From: Odobenus rosmarus divergens
Lineage: Eukaryota; Chordata; Mammalia; Carnivora; Odobenidae
DNA: 64,000 nucleotides
Assembly (NCBI RefSeq): GCF_000321225.1
Contig: NW_004451886.1
Span: 159,558-223,557, forward strand
Direction: 5' to 3'
Positions within the stretch are counted from its first letter, which is position 1. Every line of letters begins with the position of its first letter. Positions 11,930-21,504 of this stretch are shown here, piece after piece. A program made the translations under genes and the position numbers. The notes under the pieces were generated by a model that searched no databases, was not told where the DNA came from, and worked only from the letters and a program-made list of their open reading frames with translations.

Positions 11930-12045
11930 GGGCACCTGGCTAGCTCAGGTGTGAGAGCACATGACTCTTGATCTCAAGGCTGTGAGTTTGAGTCCCACAC
12001 TGGGTGTGGAAATTAGTAAAAAAAATAAAATAAAACATAAAAAAA
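11930..12045 (+). mobile_element. Short tRNA-Lys SINE (head plus A-tail), 17-bp TSD
   Basis: Only about 80 bases of tRNA-like head are present: GGCACCTGGCTAGCTCAGG, GAGAGCACATGACTCTTGATC and GAGTTTGAGTCCC. An A-rich tail follows directly, without the CT-rich body of the longer SINEs. The head tracks tRNA-Lys(CTT) through the D-arm, the anticodon arm (GACTCTTGATC) and the T-arm. Perfect duplication AGAAGAGTGACATCATG at 11913-11929 and 12046-12062. It is a retroposed copy, not a tRNA gene: the acceptor stem is disrupted and a poly-A tail is attached. Confidence 0.93.
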
Positions 12046-12062
12046 AGAAGAGTGACATCATG

Positions 12063-12439
12063 AGGATGATGTCTGAGAAAGATCCTGGCAACAGAGGAAG
12101 GTGAACAGATGTTTCACATCTACTGGTAATTAGTTAAACCAATGATTCTCAATCACATCTACATATCAAAAATACTTAAAGACTTTTTAAAATAAATGGG
12201 TCTGGGGTGGGAGCTCCAGCATCTGTGTTTCTAAATGGCTCTCAGGATCCTAATGGACACTGCAGAGGGTCACTATTTTCTGGATCTCTCTACTCTCATC
12301 CAGTGTGTTGGAGAAGTGACCAGGCATAATAGGATCTTCCTTCCATAACTGAGACTCTTTTTTTGGTGAAATCTTATTATAGTATATATCTTTATTTCTA
12401 CAAACTTTGCCCATCTGTCTTCCAGGTGCTACAGAAAAG
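12063..12439. other. Unassigned sequence
   Basis: Nothing certain. The segment TGATTCTCAATCACATCTACA near 12140-12250, with GGTGGGAGCTCCAGCATCTG, has the feel of an old dispersed repeat, but I cannot name the family. Confidence 0.35.
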
Positions 12440-12765
12440 GAGGAGTCAAGGAATATTTCAAGAAATTTTGGCTTGATCAGTTAGAAGGATAGACTTTCCT
12501 ACAAACAGGTTTCAAGGTTGTGGGGAAGAACACATGCAATTTTACAAATGTTGAGATGTTTATTGGACATGTAGGTAGGGATGTCAAGTTGGTTGTATCA
12601 GTTGGATATATCAGTCTGGATTTCGGGTATTTATAAAGATATAAACTTGAGAGTCATCTGCATAAATATGGTATTTAATTTAAGATTTGGATGAGGTTGC
12701 CAAGAAAGTGAGGGTAGATAGAGAGTAGAAAGGATCTAAAGACCCAGTCATGGATTGCTTTGGCA
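12440..12765 (-). mobile_element. L2: L2 fragment, reverse-transcriptase region (antisense)
   Basis: The plus strand shows ATGTTTATTGGACATGTAGG, GTTGGATATATCAGTCTGG and TATAAACTTGAGAGTCATC in the order expected for reverse-complemented L2. Read on the minus strand, 12653-12664 still encodes Tyr-Ala-Asp-Asp, the catalytic motif of reverse transcriptase, followed by Ser-Gln-Val-Tyr-Ile. Stops and indels elsewhere make it a dead fossil. Confidence 0.8.
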
Positions 12766-12946
12766 ACATGTTGCCAAATTCAATAACAAAGCCTTTGTTC
12801 TTATCTTGGGAAACTTTTGAGAAACATTTTAACCCAGTAGTCCATAGCCCTCCTTCTTCTTAAAACATTTTTCTTCCATATTTTTAAAACTTTGTTTGTC
12901 TGATTTTCCTTCTTCTTCAGTCATTTCTTTGTTGGCTCCAAATCTT

Positions 12947-13183
12947 TTTTTTTAATTGAACTATAGTTGACCTACAATGTTACATTAGTTTCAGGTGTAC
13001 AACACAGTGATTCAGCAGCTCTATATGCTGTGCTCGCCACCAGTGTGGCTACCCTCTGTCATCACACAGAGCTGTTACAGTACCACTGCCTGTACTCCCT
13101 ATGCTGGGTCTTTCATCCCTGTGATCAATTCATTCTGTACCTCACACTGCCCTTCATCCATTTTGCCCATTCCCCAATCCCCT
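12947..13183 (-). mobile_element. L1: 5'-truncated LINE-1 3' end (antisense), TSD present
   Basis: T-run, then AATTGAACTATAGTTGACC and AGTTTCAGGTGTACAACAC, the reverse complement of a mammalian L1 3' UTR ending in ACTATACTTCAAT. Flanked by TCCAAATCTT at 12937-12946 and 13184-13193. Open frames of about 76 codons across it (12967-13225) are artefacts. Confidence 0.85.
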
Positions 13184-13237
13184 TCCAAATCTTGTGCTAA
13201 AATGTTAGTGGGCCATAAGTCCTAGTATTCGCCTCAG

Positions 13238-13264
13238 ACACACACACACACACACACACACACA
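13238..13264. repeat. (CA)n microsatellite
   Basis: About 13 uninterrupted CA units. Likely polymorphic in length. Confidence 0.97.
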
Positions 13265-13284
13265 GACTTGGCAGGTGACGGTGC

Positions 13285-13400
13285 AGTCTGATCCATTTTT
13301 AACAAATATTTCTTGAACACTGTGTAACAGCAACTCTTCTAAGAACTGAAATACTGAAGTAAGCAAAACAAAATCTTACTCTAAAGAATCTTATTCTAGC
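13285..13400 (-). mobile_element. L2: L2 3' end fragment (antisense)
   Basis: AACAAATATTTCTTGAACAC, CAACTCTTCTAAGAACTG and AAGCAAAACAAAATCTTAC follow the order of reverse-complemented L2 3' ends (AAATATTTATTGAGCACCT, GGCACTGTTCTAGG, GAACAAAACAGACAAA). Diverged. Confidence 0.6.
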
Positions 13401-13473
13401 ATAGAAAGAAGGTAACAAAGAACATCTATAGATAAAGTATAGAACATCTATAGATAAGTATCTATAGACAAAG

Positions 13474-13500
13474 TATTACCCATATCTTAGATGGGTAATA
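13474..13500. repeat. Perfect inverted repeat, 10-bp arms, 7-nt loop
   Basis: TATTACCCAT, loop ATCTTAG, ATGGGTAATA. The arms are exact reverse complements. Confidence 0.9.
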
Positions 13501-13574
13501 AGACCAATAAATAAGGATGCAGAAGGCTTTATAAAATCTCAAGGCTTCTAATACTCACAGCAATGGATTGAAAC

Positions 13575-13617
13575 ATATATATATATATATATATATATAC
13601 ATACACATATATATAAA
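13575..13617. repeat. (AT)n microsatellite
   Basis: Long TA/AT run interrupted by two CA steps (ATACATACACATATATATA) near the 3' end. Confidence 0.95.
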
Positions 13618-14651
13618 ATCCTGATACAAAGCAAAACAAAAGAACAAAACCCTTCATGGATTAATTTCAGAGAATGCTAAGGCAATAACTTACTAGAAAA
13701 ATTGACCAGCAAAAAGTAAAGAATCATTTATCTTACCTTTTCTGTACAAATTATATTTTAGGGAAACTGAATAGATGATGAAAAAAATGTATTCTTTATG
13801 GAAGAATTTTAACTTTAAAATGCCAAAGGAATGACCTAAATAGAAAAACCATTATTTTGTAGCAAAGGAAAGAATTCATCTGGGAAATGATCACAATGCC
13901 AAAGGAATTAGTTGAAAGATTGAGAGTTTTACAATGGATTGTTCAAGCTGACAACACCTGAACAAAATGATCAATTTAATATCATTATACATCTCCTGAA
14001 GTCACAAAATAAATACACAGAATCACCTATGAAGTATTCTTGCCAAAAGAATTGAGTCTGAATCCAGTAAAGCCTCTAGACATAAAAAACAATTTACAGA
14101 ATGTAGAGAGATAGAGAAGCAAAAAGGATACTGTAAGCATTCAGTCAGCTAAATCAATAAGGTGGATCCTTATTTGGATCCTGGATAAGTACACCAACTG
14201 CAAAAGAAGATATTTTGGAGCCAAACTGGGAACTAGGAATATCTTGTGGGTGTTACATTATTCTAAGAAATTATTATGTTTCTTAGATGTGATAAGTTAA
14301 TATGGTTATGTTTTTTTTTAAGTATCCATAACCCAGTTCACCAATGCTTAACTCATCTTTGCCATCTTGTTTATTCTAAGCTTTAATCCTTTCAAATTGA
14401 GATATTTTAAAGCAAATATCAGATATCACAATTTAAACATTAAAAAATAATTCTGTGTGTACCTCTAGGAGGAAGACTCTGTTTTTTTTTTTTTTGCTGT
14501 AATTACTGCATTTTTGGATTGTTACTTGAAGAGTAGAACTTCAAAATGAAAAGTTTTCCCTTCATACCATTATAATTTTATAGACGGATACCTGAGTTCA
14601 GCCACCTGAACACAAGTTTGGGATTGGCCTGAGTAACGGTATTGAATTGAG

Positions 14652-15117
14652 TGTGGAAGGCAGTCTCTAAAATGGCCTCAGGTGATACCCACCTCCCAGT
14701 ATTCATATTCTTGTGCAATGCCCTCCCCTTGAGTGTGAGCTAGATTTAATAACTCATTTTTAATTCACAGACTATGGCAGAATTGATGGGTTGTCACCTC
14801 TGAGATCAGATTATCAAAGACCATGGCTTCCATCTTGGGTGCTTAGGTTCTCTTTTACTCTGTCAGATCACTTGCTTCTGGGGAAAGCCAGCTGCCATGA
14901 CATGAAGCAGCCCTGTCGAGAGATCCACATGAGTGATGTTGGAAGTAGATCTTCTGGGGTCTGCTGAAAGTCATATGAGTGAATTCAGAAGCAGATCCTC
15001 ACCCAGCTAGCTGAGCCTTCAGATGATAGCAGTGCTACCCAACAGTTTAACTTCTGCTTTGTAGGAGAGACTCTAGGCAAGAACCACCTAGTTATATCAC
15101 TCCAGGATTCCTGAGTG
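14652..15117 (+). mobile_element. MLT1-type LTR (ERVL-MaLR), 3' end missing
   Basis: Order matches mammalian MaLR LTRs: TGTGGAAGGCAGTCTCTAAA, TATGGCAGAATTGATGGG, TGTCACCTCTGAGATCAG, AAAGACCATGGCTTCCATC, AAGCCAGCTGCCATGACATG, GTTGGAAGTAGATC and TGAGCCTTCAGATGATAGCA. The final segment with the AATAAA signal is not seen, so it is truncated or decayed after about 15117. It is an ancient endogenous retroelement LTR with no coding part. Confidence 0.85.
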
Positions 15118-15838
15118 GGATTCTTTCCTTTTCTAGGTTCTACATATCACTACCACCACCATTAACCAACGTTCTCTTTTGAGAATCTATAACTCATAGC
15201 CATATGTTTGCCTCAGGCTTCACCTATATTTAACTTGCCACATTCCTTCCCTCTCTATTTTTACTTTTATTTTCCTATACCACCCACTTACTTTCACTCA
15301 GCACCCGGTTTTAAGATTACAAGATTAGCTAAAAATTGATAATGTAAGCGATTTTAGCTAATAGAAAAAATGCATCCCCTTATTACTATAATATAGAAGA
15401 ATTTTTGAGCTTATTGTGAGCAAACTAAGTACCTGACATTGGAATAATAAATAAAGGGTAAATATTTCACACCTCTGTGCTAGATCAGGCAAGGAATTGT
15501 CTTTTTAAAGATGAAAGAGGATATCACTTGCTAGGGATATTTGTAGAAAGGAGGGAGTAAATTAACAGATTTTTGACTGTGGGTGTTTTATGGCTCTAGT
15601 CCTTAGCTAGCAAATGAGGATTACTCAGTCATAAAGTTAAATGAAGATGTTATTAGGCAGAAATGTGAAATTCTTCACTATTTGGTTTAATACTATAGAA
15701 ACTGATCTACAGGACGTGTTTATTTTAAAGTAATCTCCAAAAAAAAAAAAGTAATCTCCCAACAGTGACAGCATTGGCATAGCTATATTGTTTCACGATT
15801 CCCCACTCTACTTGTTTAAAATAAACATGACATTGGGG
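15118..15838. other. Unassigned sequence
   Basis: No gene or repeat recognised. Contains an 11-A run at 15739-15749 between two copies of AGTAATCTCC (15729 and 15751), a small local duplication around the A-run. Confidence 0.45.
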
Positions 15839-15945
15839 AGGGTATGTGTTGTGGTGAGCACTGTGTATTGTGCAAGACCGATGACTCACAGACCTGTACC
15901 TCTGAAACAAATAATACGTTATATGTTAATAATGAAAAAACATTT
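15839..15945 (+). mobile_element. L1: 5'-truncated LINE-1, short-form 3' end
   Basis: GACATTGGGGAGGGTATGTG, GGTGAGCACTGTGTATTGTG and CTGTACCTCTGAAACAAATA, then TTATATGTTAATAATGAAAA. It corresponds to the first 3'-UTR block of the L1 at 1-505 and stops where that element has its internal A-run. It therefore comes from an L1 lineage whose 3' end lacked the second block. Confidence 0.88.
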
Positions 15946-16129
15946 TTTTTTAATAATAAATAAATAAATAAAACTGTAGTCAGGATTACACAACAGCAAA
16001 TTGAATGATAGATCCATCTTAGGGAAAAGTGAGACTAGACAGTCAATGCAGACAATACAGAGCAATTTGAGAGAGGAGACTGAGCTAATGTATCAGTTGC
16101 ATTACCATCATCACCTGGAGCTTAACAGA

Positions 16130-16310
16130 TGACAGGTGTTCTTCTATGCAATCTACACTCTCAACTCCTTTAATTCTCATAGAAAGCCTATGAGGCAACT
16201 ACTACTATATCCCCATTTTAACATGAGGAAAATGAGACACAGAAGGACTAAATAACTGCCCATGGCATTAGAGCTTTCAAGTGTCCAGAGGTCACGTGCT
16301 TTATTCCTGC
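16130..16310 (-). mobile_element. MIR SINE (antisense)
   Basis: CTCCTTTAATTCTCATAGAA, GCCTATGAGGCAACTACTAC, ATATCCCCATTTTAACATGA and GGAAAATGAGACACAGAAGG are the standard reverse-complement MIR landmarks. Ancient and shared across mammals. Confidence 0.85.
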
Positions 16311-16459
16311 ATACTGCTTTAATACTCTACTTAAAGCAGGATTTGTTTTGCCTAAAGTCACTATTGATAAGATCCGAACCAAGAGCAATGAATCTATCAC
16401 AGAAGAGACCTTTCTATGCATAGAAATATAGAAACACACATGCACACTCACAAATATTT

Positions 16460-16506
16460 ATATTACTAATACATATATAGCATATATATATGCTAATAAG
16501 TAATAT
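16460..16506. repeat. AT-rich palindrome with 18-bp perfect core
   Basis: The core TAGCATATATATATGCTA at 16478-16495 is self-complementary. Outer arms ATATTACT (16460-16467) and AGTAATAT (16499-16506) also pair. Confidence 0.85.
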
Positions 16507-16659
16507 TTCTGTGCATGTTTGCTTTTTTAAACCTTTATTACCAAGAAAATAGGCACTGACTCATAAATCTTCATATATCATAAGTAGAGTCAGAAATGAT
16601 AAGCACTAATTAATGAGACAGAGTTTCATATATTTTCTTAATTAACACCTTGATTTTTT

Positions 16660-16847
16660 CTTAAAGAAAATACTATATTTTCTTTAAGAGAGACAGCGAG
16701 AGAGGGAACACAAGCAGGGGGAATGGGAGAGGGAGAAGCAGGCTTCCCGCTGAGCAGGGAGCCTGATGTGGGGCTCGATCCCAGGAACCTGGGATCATGA
16801 CCTGAGCCCAAGGCAGACGCTTAACGACTGAGCCACCCAGGCGCCCC
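16660..16847 (-). mobile_element. CAN SINE, full length, altered tail
   Basis: Body and head are typical: GAGAAGCAGGCTTCCCGCTG, CTCGATCCCAGGAACCTGG and GAGCCACCCAGGCGCCCC. The usual AAGATTTTATTTATTT tail is replaced by CTTAAAGAAAATACTATATT. Imperfect duplication TAACACCTTGATTTTTT (16643-16659) and TAACATCTTTATTTTTA (16848-16864). Confidence 0.94.
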
Positions 16848-16920
16848 TAACATCTTTATTTTTATTTAAGAATGAGTAAATTTTATTTGCTTTCTAAGCA
16901 ATAATTACTATCTCTAGATT

Positions 16921-17357
16921 TGTTGGAGGAGGTCATTGAGAGGACATGACTGCCAGTTGACCTGCAAGCTGGACCTGGGCACTTGCAGTTTCCTTATCTC
17001 CCCAAGCCCCAACACTCCCCACCCCTATGCTTGGAATGTAAACTCTGCCCACCATTCTGTAGGGGAAGCTGCTTCAAGGAAGCAGCCTTGAGAGTGTTAT
17101 GTGTTGTGAAGATCATTTGTATGGGTCTGAACCCCATCAAGGTCTGTATATAAACTTCTAAGATTCTGGTGAGCAAGTGCAGTGATCTACTCACCTCGTG
17201 GCTGACCAAAACAAACCTTGAAAGTCTTCTTGCTTATTAAAACTACCATGTACCAATCTGGAGTGGTTTGTCTCTTTCTTTGGTCTCTCCTTGTCCTCTG
17301 TTTTTGGGAGCCAGTTTCATACTTCACCGAGGGAACTCTCATGGTTGCAAACCAACA
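16921..17357 (+). mobile_element. Solo LTR of an endogenous retrovirus
   Basis: 437 bp beginning TGTTGG and ending CCAACA, a perfect 6-bp terminal inverted repeat with the canonical TG...CA ends. The flanks AGATT (16916-16920) and TGATT (17358-17362) fit a 5-bp target duplication with one mismatch. Inside are a TATA-like TATATAAAC near 17148 and an ATTAAA polyadenylation-like signal near 17238. A T/C-rich R-U5-like end follows (GGTTTGTCTCTTTCTTTGG). There is no internal retroviral sequence beside it, so it is a solo LTR left by recombination. I cannot name the family; class I (gammaretrovirus-like) is an inference from the U5 style. Confidence 0.72.
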
Positions 17358-17532
17358 TGATTATGTTTGTTAATCAGGTAAAGATTTTATTAATGATCTT
17401 AATCATTAATATTTGAGTTTCTAGTTCAAAGTATCATAATAATTAAATTTTTATTTGTCTTCAATGTATATTTATATTTGTAATAGTTTATTCATACTTA
17501 ATTGTGACTTACAGTGAAGTCTGGATTTTCAT

Positions 17533-17670
17533 TTTTAAAGGATTTTATTTATTTATTTGAGTGAGAGAGAGAGAGCACAAGTGGGCAAGAGAGGCAGAGG
17601 GACAGGGAGAAGCAGGTTCCCTGCTGAGTAGGAAGCCCGATGATGCAGGGCTCTATCCCAGGACCCTGGG
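17533..17670 (-). mobile_element. CAN SINE, truncated (tRNA head missing)
   Basis: TTTAAAGGATTTTATTTATT through AGGACCCTGGG, where the match stops. The ATCATGACCTGAGCC...CCCAGGCGCCCC head is absent, so it is a 5'-truncated copy. Confidence 0.92.
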
Positions 17671-17980
17671 AAAAACATAAATAGCATGGCTTTTATTCTT
17701 TATCCTCTACTACCTTCAACATTTGTAAACATTAATATTACTTTTTCTGTTTTCATCTGAAAATTTATTTATAGTGCTTAATAAAGAGGATAGCAATAAA
17801 CATTAGAGAAACTAGTTTTAATGCTTGGAAGTAATATCATGTTGTTGTAAAGAATTCTATTTCTCTCATTCTTAAGAGAGCACAAAGACAACTTATGCTT
17901 AGGAAAAAATTAATGCATTGCTTGAGACAAAATTGTTTCTTATTTCTCTTTTACTACATAGTTCTAAAGATCATTAATAA
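17671..17980. other. Unassigned AT-rich sequence
   Basis: No feature recognised. Confidence 0.5.
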
Positions 17981-18080
17981 TTATACGCAAACAATGAATC
18001 ATGGAACACTACATCAAAAACTAATGATGTAATGTATGGTGATTAACATGACATAATAATAAAAAAAGAAAAAAAGAGAG
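17981..18080 (+). mobile_element. L1: Severely 5'-truncated LINE-1 3' end
   Basis: Only the last ~75 bases of the carnivore L1 3' UTR are present: GCAAACAATGAATCATGGAA, CACTACATCAAAAACTAATG and AATGTATGGTGATTAACATG, with an A-rich tail. Almost identical to the ends at about 405-475 and 58380-58445. Confidence 0.93.
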
Positions 18081-18312
18081 AGTAATAACAGCATTACCAT
18101 TTTGCGTCACAATGGTAGCAGGAAGGCTACCATTTCTGCTAAGTGATGAATGAGAAACAGAAAAAATAACAGAATGGTTACCAAACTCAAAGTGAAATTA
18201 GAGAATGAAAGTGATCCTTGACGATATTTCAATGATACACTAAATTAATACGACCAAGGAGGACTCTCTAGTACTGCTTGGTTTTTTATTTACAGATTAA
18301 GGAGAAATCCTA

Positions 18313-18517
18313 GGGGCGCGTCAGTCAGTTAAGTGGCTAAGTGTCTGCCTTCGGCTCAGGTCATGATCCCAGGGTCCTGGGATGGAGCCCCGCATGAGCT
18401 CCCTGCTCAGCGGCAAGTCTGCTTCTTCCTTTGCCTCTGCTGCCCCCATTTGTGCTCGCTCTCTCTCACTCACTTCCCCTTTCAAATAAATAAATGAATA
18501 AAATCTTTAAAAAAAAG
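18313..18517 (+). mobile_element. CAN SINE, full length, 16-bp TSD
   Basis: Altered head GGGGCGCGTCAGTCAGTTAAG, then the normal TCTGCCTTCGGCTCAGGTCA and CTGGGATGGAGCCCCGCATG. Target-site duplication ATTAAGGAGAAATCCT at 18296-18311 and 18526-18541. Confidence 0.95.
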
Positions 18518-18541
18518 TTATACAAATTAAGGAGAAATCCT

Positions 18542-18638
18542 TTTCACCAGGTCAGTGTGATTCTGAAATAGTTTTTCCAAGTTAACTTAGATGATTTCTA
18601 TCTTGCTTTAACAATGGAAACCCAGCCACTTCAGATTC

Positions 18639-18673
<35 letters not shown>

Positions 18674-19828
18674 ACATTATTGAGCTCCAGAGATGTAAAC
18701 ATAAGTAGCAAAGAGTTTCCTCTTTTAATGTAAATAAATGAGATTAAAAAAAAAAAATCTAAAATGATAATTTGAGCATAACGCACCTTTTACATTTGCT
18801 TATGCCCAGTTTCATCTATGAGAGACACTAGGTGAGTATAAAAAAATTGTACCCAATTTGCCAGCCCTTGGTGAAGATGCAAAATAATACATGCACAGGT
18901 CACCAATATGTCTGGCTTCCTCAGTTCATGGTGTGCGTTGGGAGCCAGATCCATCCACATGATGTTGCCACTTCCTATCCAATCTCAGATAACCTTCCTT
19001 CCACAATTTCATAATGATTTACAATCCACTACACTCTTGATGGCCACTTCTACAAGTAAAACTTCAGGATTTTTCAAGGTAAACTGTTATATTTATTATA
19101 GTATTTGGGTATTTCTTAACAATTTGACATGGGTAAACTTGCACTGCCAATTTTGTTCAGTTTCTGTCTTTTTTAGTTGTCGCTGATAAAGTTTTTGGGT
19201 TTTGTTACCCTAACTTCATTCTTCTCATAAGCCCTATGCTTTTTATTACAGGATTTTGCATAATTTTGCACAGTCTGGTGATTTTTAAAAATGTATATGT
19301 CATGTTATAGCAGAACTAACTGTATTCTTTTGGGGGGAAAAAGAATTAAAAACTTTTATTCAAAGGGCTATTTCTAGTAATGCCAATCATGTGTGTTCAA
19401 CAAAAATCCAAGTTGCTTTACATTACTGAGGTAGCAAATGTTCTCACAAAACCATCATCTTCCTTTAGTATTCTGAAGAAACTAGTTGTTATTAAAAGAA
19501 TTGACAATTTCAGCTGATTTTATAGCAAAAGGGAGATCAAGAAATTTATCTTTTGTTAAAATATACTTCTTTTGCTAACTTTGGGACAATTTTTTTATAT
19601 ACATTCTTGCAAAAATCTTTGTTTTAATTATTTGATGACAATTGCTTTTAGTAATGTGTGTTATTTGGACATTTAGAGCCATGTCTATAATATGACTAGG
19701 AATAGAGTAAAATATGAGTGCATACACTTATCTGGTAGTGGGGAGCTATGTGATCGAAGCGAAACAATGTTAAGTACATTGGATGACAAATATGAAGCCA
19801 GTTGGACTAAAGGGAGGGAGATCAGTTA
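18542..19828. other. Unassigned AT-rich sequence with long poly-A
   Basis: Contains a 29-base A-run (18642-18670) followed by CCTACATTATTGAGCTCC, without a recognisable retroposon body upstream. No gene seen; the 92-codon frame at 18908-19186 has no recognisable domain. Confidence 0.5.
18642..18670. repeat. Poly-A run (29 A)
   Basis: Uninterrupted homopolymer. It may be the tail of a plus-strand retroposon whose body I cannot identify. Confidence 0.9.
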
Positions 19829-19842
19829 AAAGAATGTTACAG

Positions 19843-19943
19843 TCTCTCCCTCACCCTCTGTTCCTCCCACCCCCCTGCTTGCACACACACACACACTCTC
19901 TCTCTCTCTCTTTCTCTCTCTCAAATAAATAAATCTTTAAAAA
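19843..19943 (+). mobile_element. CAN SINE 3' fragment, upstream half of a tandem pair
   Basis: CT-rich body (CTCTCCCTCACCCTCTGTTCC, CCCCCTGCTTGC), (CA)n(CT)n and a CAAATAAATAAATCTTTAAAA tail, with no tRNA head. Directly abuts the full-length SINE at 19944. Confidence 0.85.
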
Positions 19944-20147
19944 GGGGGGGACACTTGAGTGGCTCAGTTGGCTAAGCACTGACTCTTGGTTTCAGCTCAG
20001 GTAATGGTCTCAGCATCATGGGATTGAGCATCATATGGGGCTCTGTGCTTGGCATGGAGTCTGCTTGAGATTCTCTCTCTCCCTCTCCCTCTGTCCCTTC
20101 CTACTGTTGCTCTCTCTCTCTCTCAAATAAATAAATCTTAAAAAAAT
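19944..20147 (+). mobile_element. CAN SINE, older 'GACTCTTGG' subtype
   Basis: GGGACACTTGAGTGGCTCAG, TGACTCTTGGTTTCAGCTC, GAGTCTGCTTGAGATTCTC and an AAATAAATAAATCTTAAAAA tail. It starts in the A-tail of the SINE fragment just upstream. AAAGAATGTTACAG-like sequence before 19843 and GAGGATATTACAG after 20147 suggest one shared duplication around the pair. Confidence 0.92.
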
Positions 20148-20159
20148 AAGAGGATATTA

Positions 20160-20800
20160 CAGTGATACAAATGAGAAAGCCCAAGGCCTAAGATAAGGTG
20201 ATGGAAGTGGGAATCAGAGGAGGGAGAAATGAAATACAGGAGGACAGGGCAATTGTCTCAGGACTTGAAGACTCTGATGTAGGACGAAGGGGACGGGAGT
20301 AAAATCCAGGTGTTTCCAGGTGTTTGGTTTCAGATTTAGTAGTTGTGCTGCTATCTCCACACTTCAGAAGACAGGAGAAGCCCGTATCAGAGAGCGGAAA
20401 CATGGTTAGCAAAACTTTGGACATGTTGGTTCCGGGGCTTTGATATATCCAGCTGGTGGCATCTTATGGGTCGATGAACATATAGGTATGGAGAGCAGTA
20501 GAGATGTAGAGAAGTCTAGACTGAAGACCGATTATAGTTCATAGACAGAGTGGAATTTGAAGGGCTACATTTGATGAGTTATAGCTGTAGACTGGGCATA
20601 AAAGGTGATTGAGGATAATGCCCTGGACGTTTAAGAGTAAAGAGAAGGGAGCCTGATGGAAGCTGAACAGGAACAACGAAGGGTAAATGGGAATCAAAAG
20701 GTCCCGCCCAGGGACCACATTGCTTGAATTCCATACATTTTCTTATACAGAATAAAGGAGTAAATATAAAAGAATAGATGGTCAAGAGAAAGTATAAATG
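20160..20800 (-). mobile_element. L2: L2 fragment (antisense, decayed)
   Basis: The plus strand shows, in order, ACTTTGGACATGTTGGTTCC, TATATCCAGCTGGTGGCATC and CAGTAGAGATGTAGAGAAGTC. These line up with the reverse complement of the L2 reverse-transcriptase region (TTTTGGACATGTTAAGTTTG, AGTAGGCAGTTGGATAT). Purine-rich on the plus strand, as expected. Family assignment is moderate. Confidence 0.5.
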
Positions 20801-21504
20801 ATAGAGCTAGGTCCTCGTGGAGGCAGAAGAAATAGAGATTGTACACACAGAGAATTTCACTTTAAAATGTGAGGGACAGACATTCCTCTGTGAGGGTGGG
20901 AAAGCCTGAGCAGCACAGTGGCTGGGCCCGAAGAGCTTCTGGATAAGGAAAACCACCTCTAAGCTACTAATTTCTCACGAAGGAAAAGGAGTGGTTCTCT
21001 GGTAAACAGTGGCGGTGCTCAGAGAGGCTTCAGCACTTGGGAAGAGGGAAAAAGGCGTGGAATGCAGTGGAGATGGTGCCTGAGAGTGACAAATTATTAA
21101 CAGTTTTGCTCTCGAGTTGAAGTGAGACTGGAATGAAGGATTCTGAGATGGTCTCGGACACCAGTGGGGCCTTCAGGTTTTTCTCCAACAAATAACAACT
21201 TGTGTATATACTTTATTTTAGAATAATCAAAATAATTTGTGATAGGGATTCAGCCCCTAGAATTCAATTCACATACAGTGAAATCTATCATTAAAGACAG
21301 GGACAGCGTGTATTTGCAGAATATTTGCTTTTCTCCTCCTACCCCAGACTCGTTACATTTTGGTAATGGATCGAAGCTGTGGTTTTCTACTTTATCCACC
21401 AAAGAAATTTTTGTCTTATGTCTAATCCTTTGACAGTTTGAAGGATATAACTTTGATCATGATTCTAAGCTAAAGAGAAAGTGATGGAAAGTACTGGGAA
21501 AGTC
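20801..21504. other. Unassigned, comparatively GC-rich sequence
   Basis: No gene or repeat recognised. 20880-21170 is richer in G+C than the surroundings and carries several AGTG/GAGA-rich stretches. It could be the upstream part of the antisense L2 next to it. Confidence 0.35.

Larger units (their letters stand above)
13401..14651. other. Unassigned sequence with hairpin and AT microsatellite
   Basis: Holds three imperfect copies of a CTATAGATAAGTA-like unit (about 13422-13475), a perfect 10-bp-arm hairpin (13474-13500) and an AT microsatellite (13575-13617). The remainder is AT-rich with no recognised repeat or gene. Confidence 0.5.

Noticed and set aside
11930..12010. tRNA-Lys gene
   Set aside because: The tRNA-like region has an unpaired acceptor stem, a poly-A tail and a 17-bp target-site duplication, so it is a SINE head.
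17130..17250. Independent host promoter (TATA-like TATATAAAC with downstream polyadenylation-like signal)
   Set aside because: The spacing and flanks are better explained by the R region of a solo LTR. No host transcript structure is visible.
18642..18670. Tail of a processed pseudogene
   Set aside because: A 29-A run alone is not enough. No coding-like sequence and no flanking duplication was found upstream.
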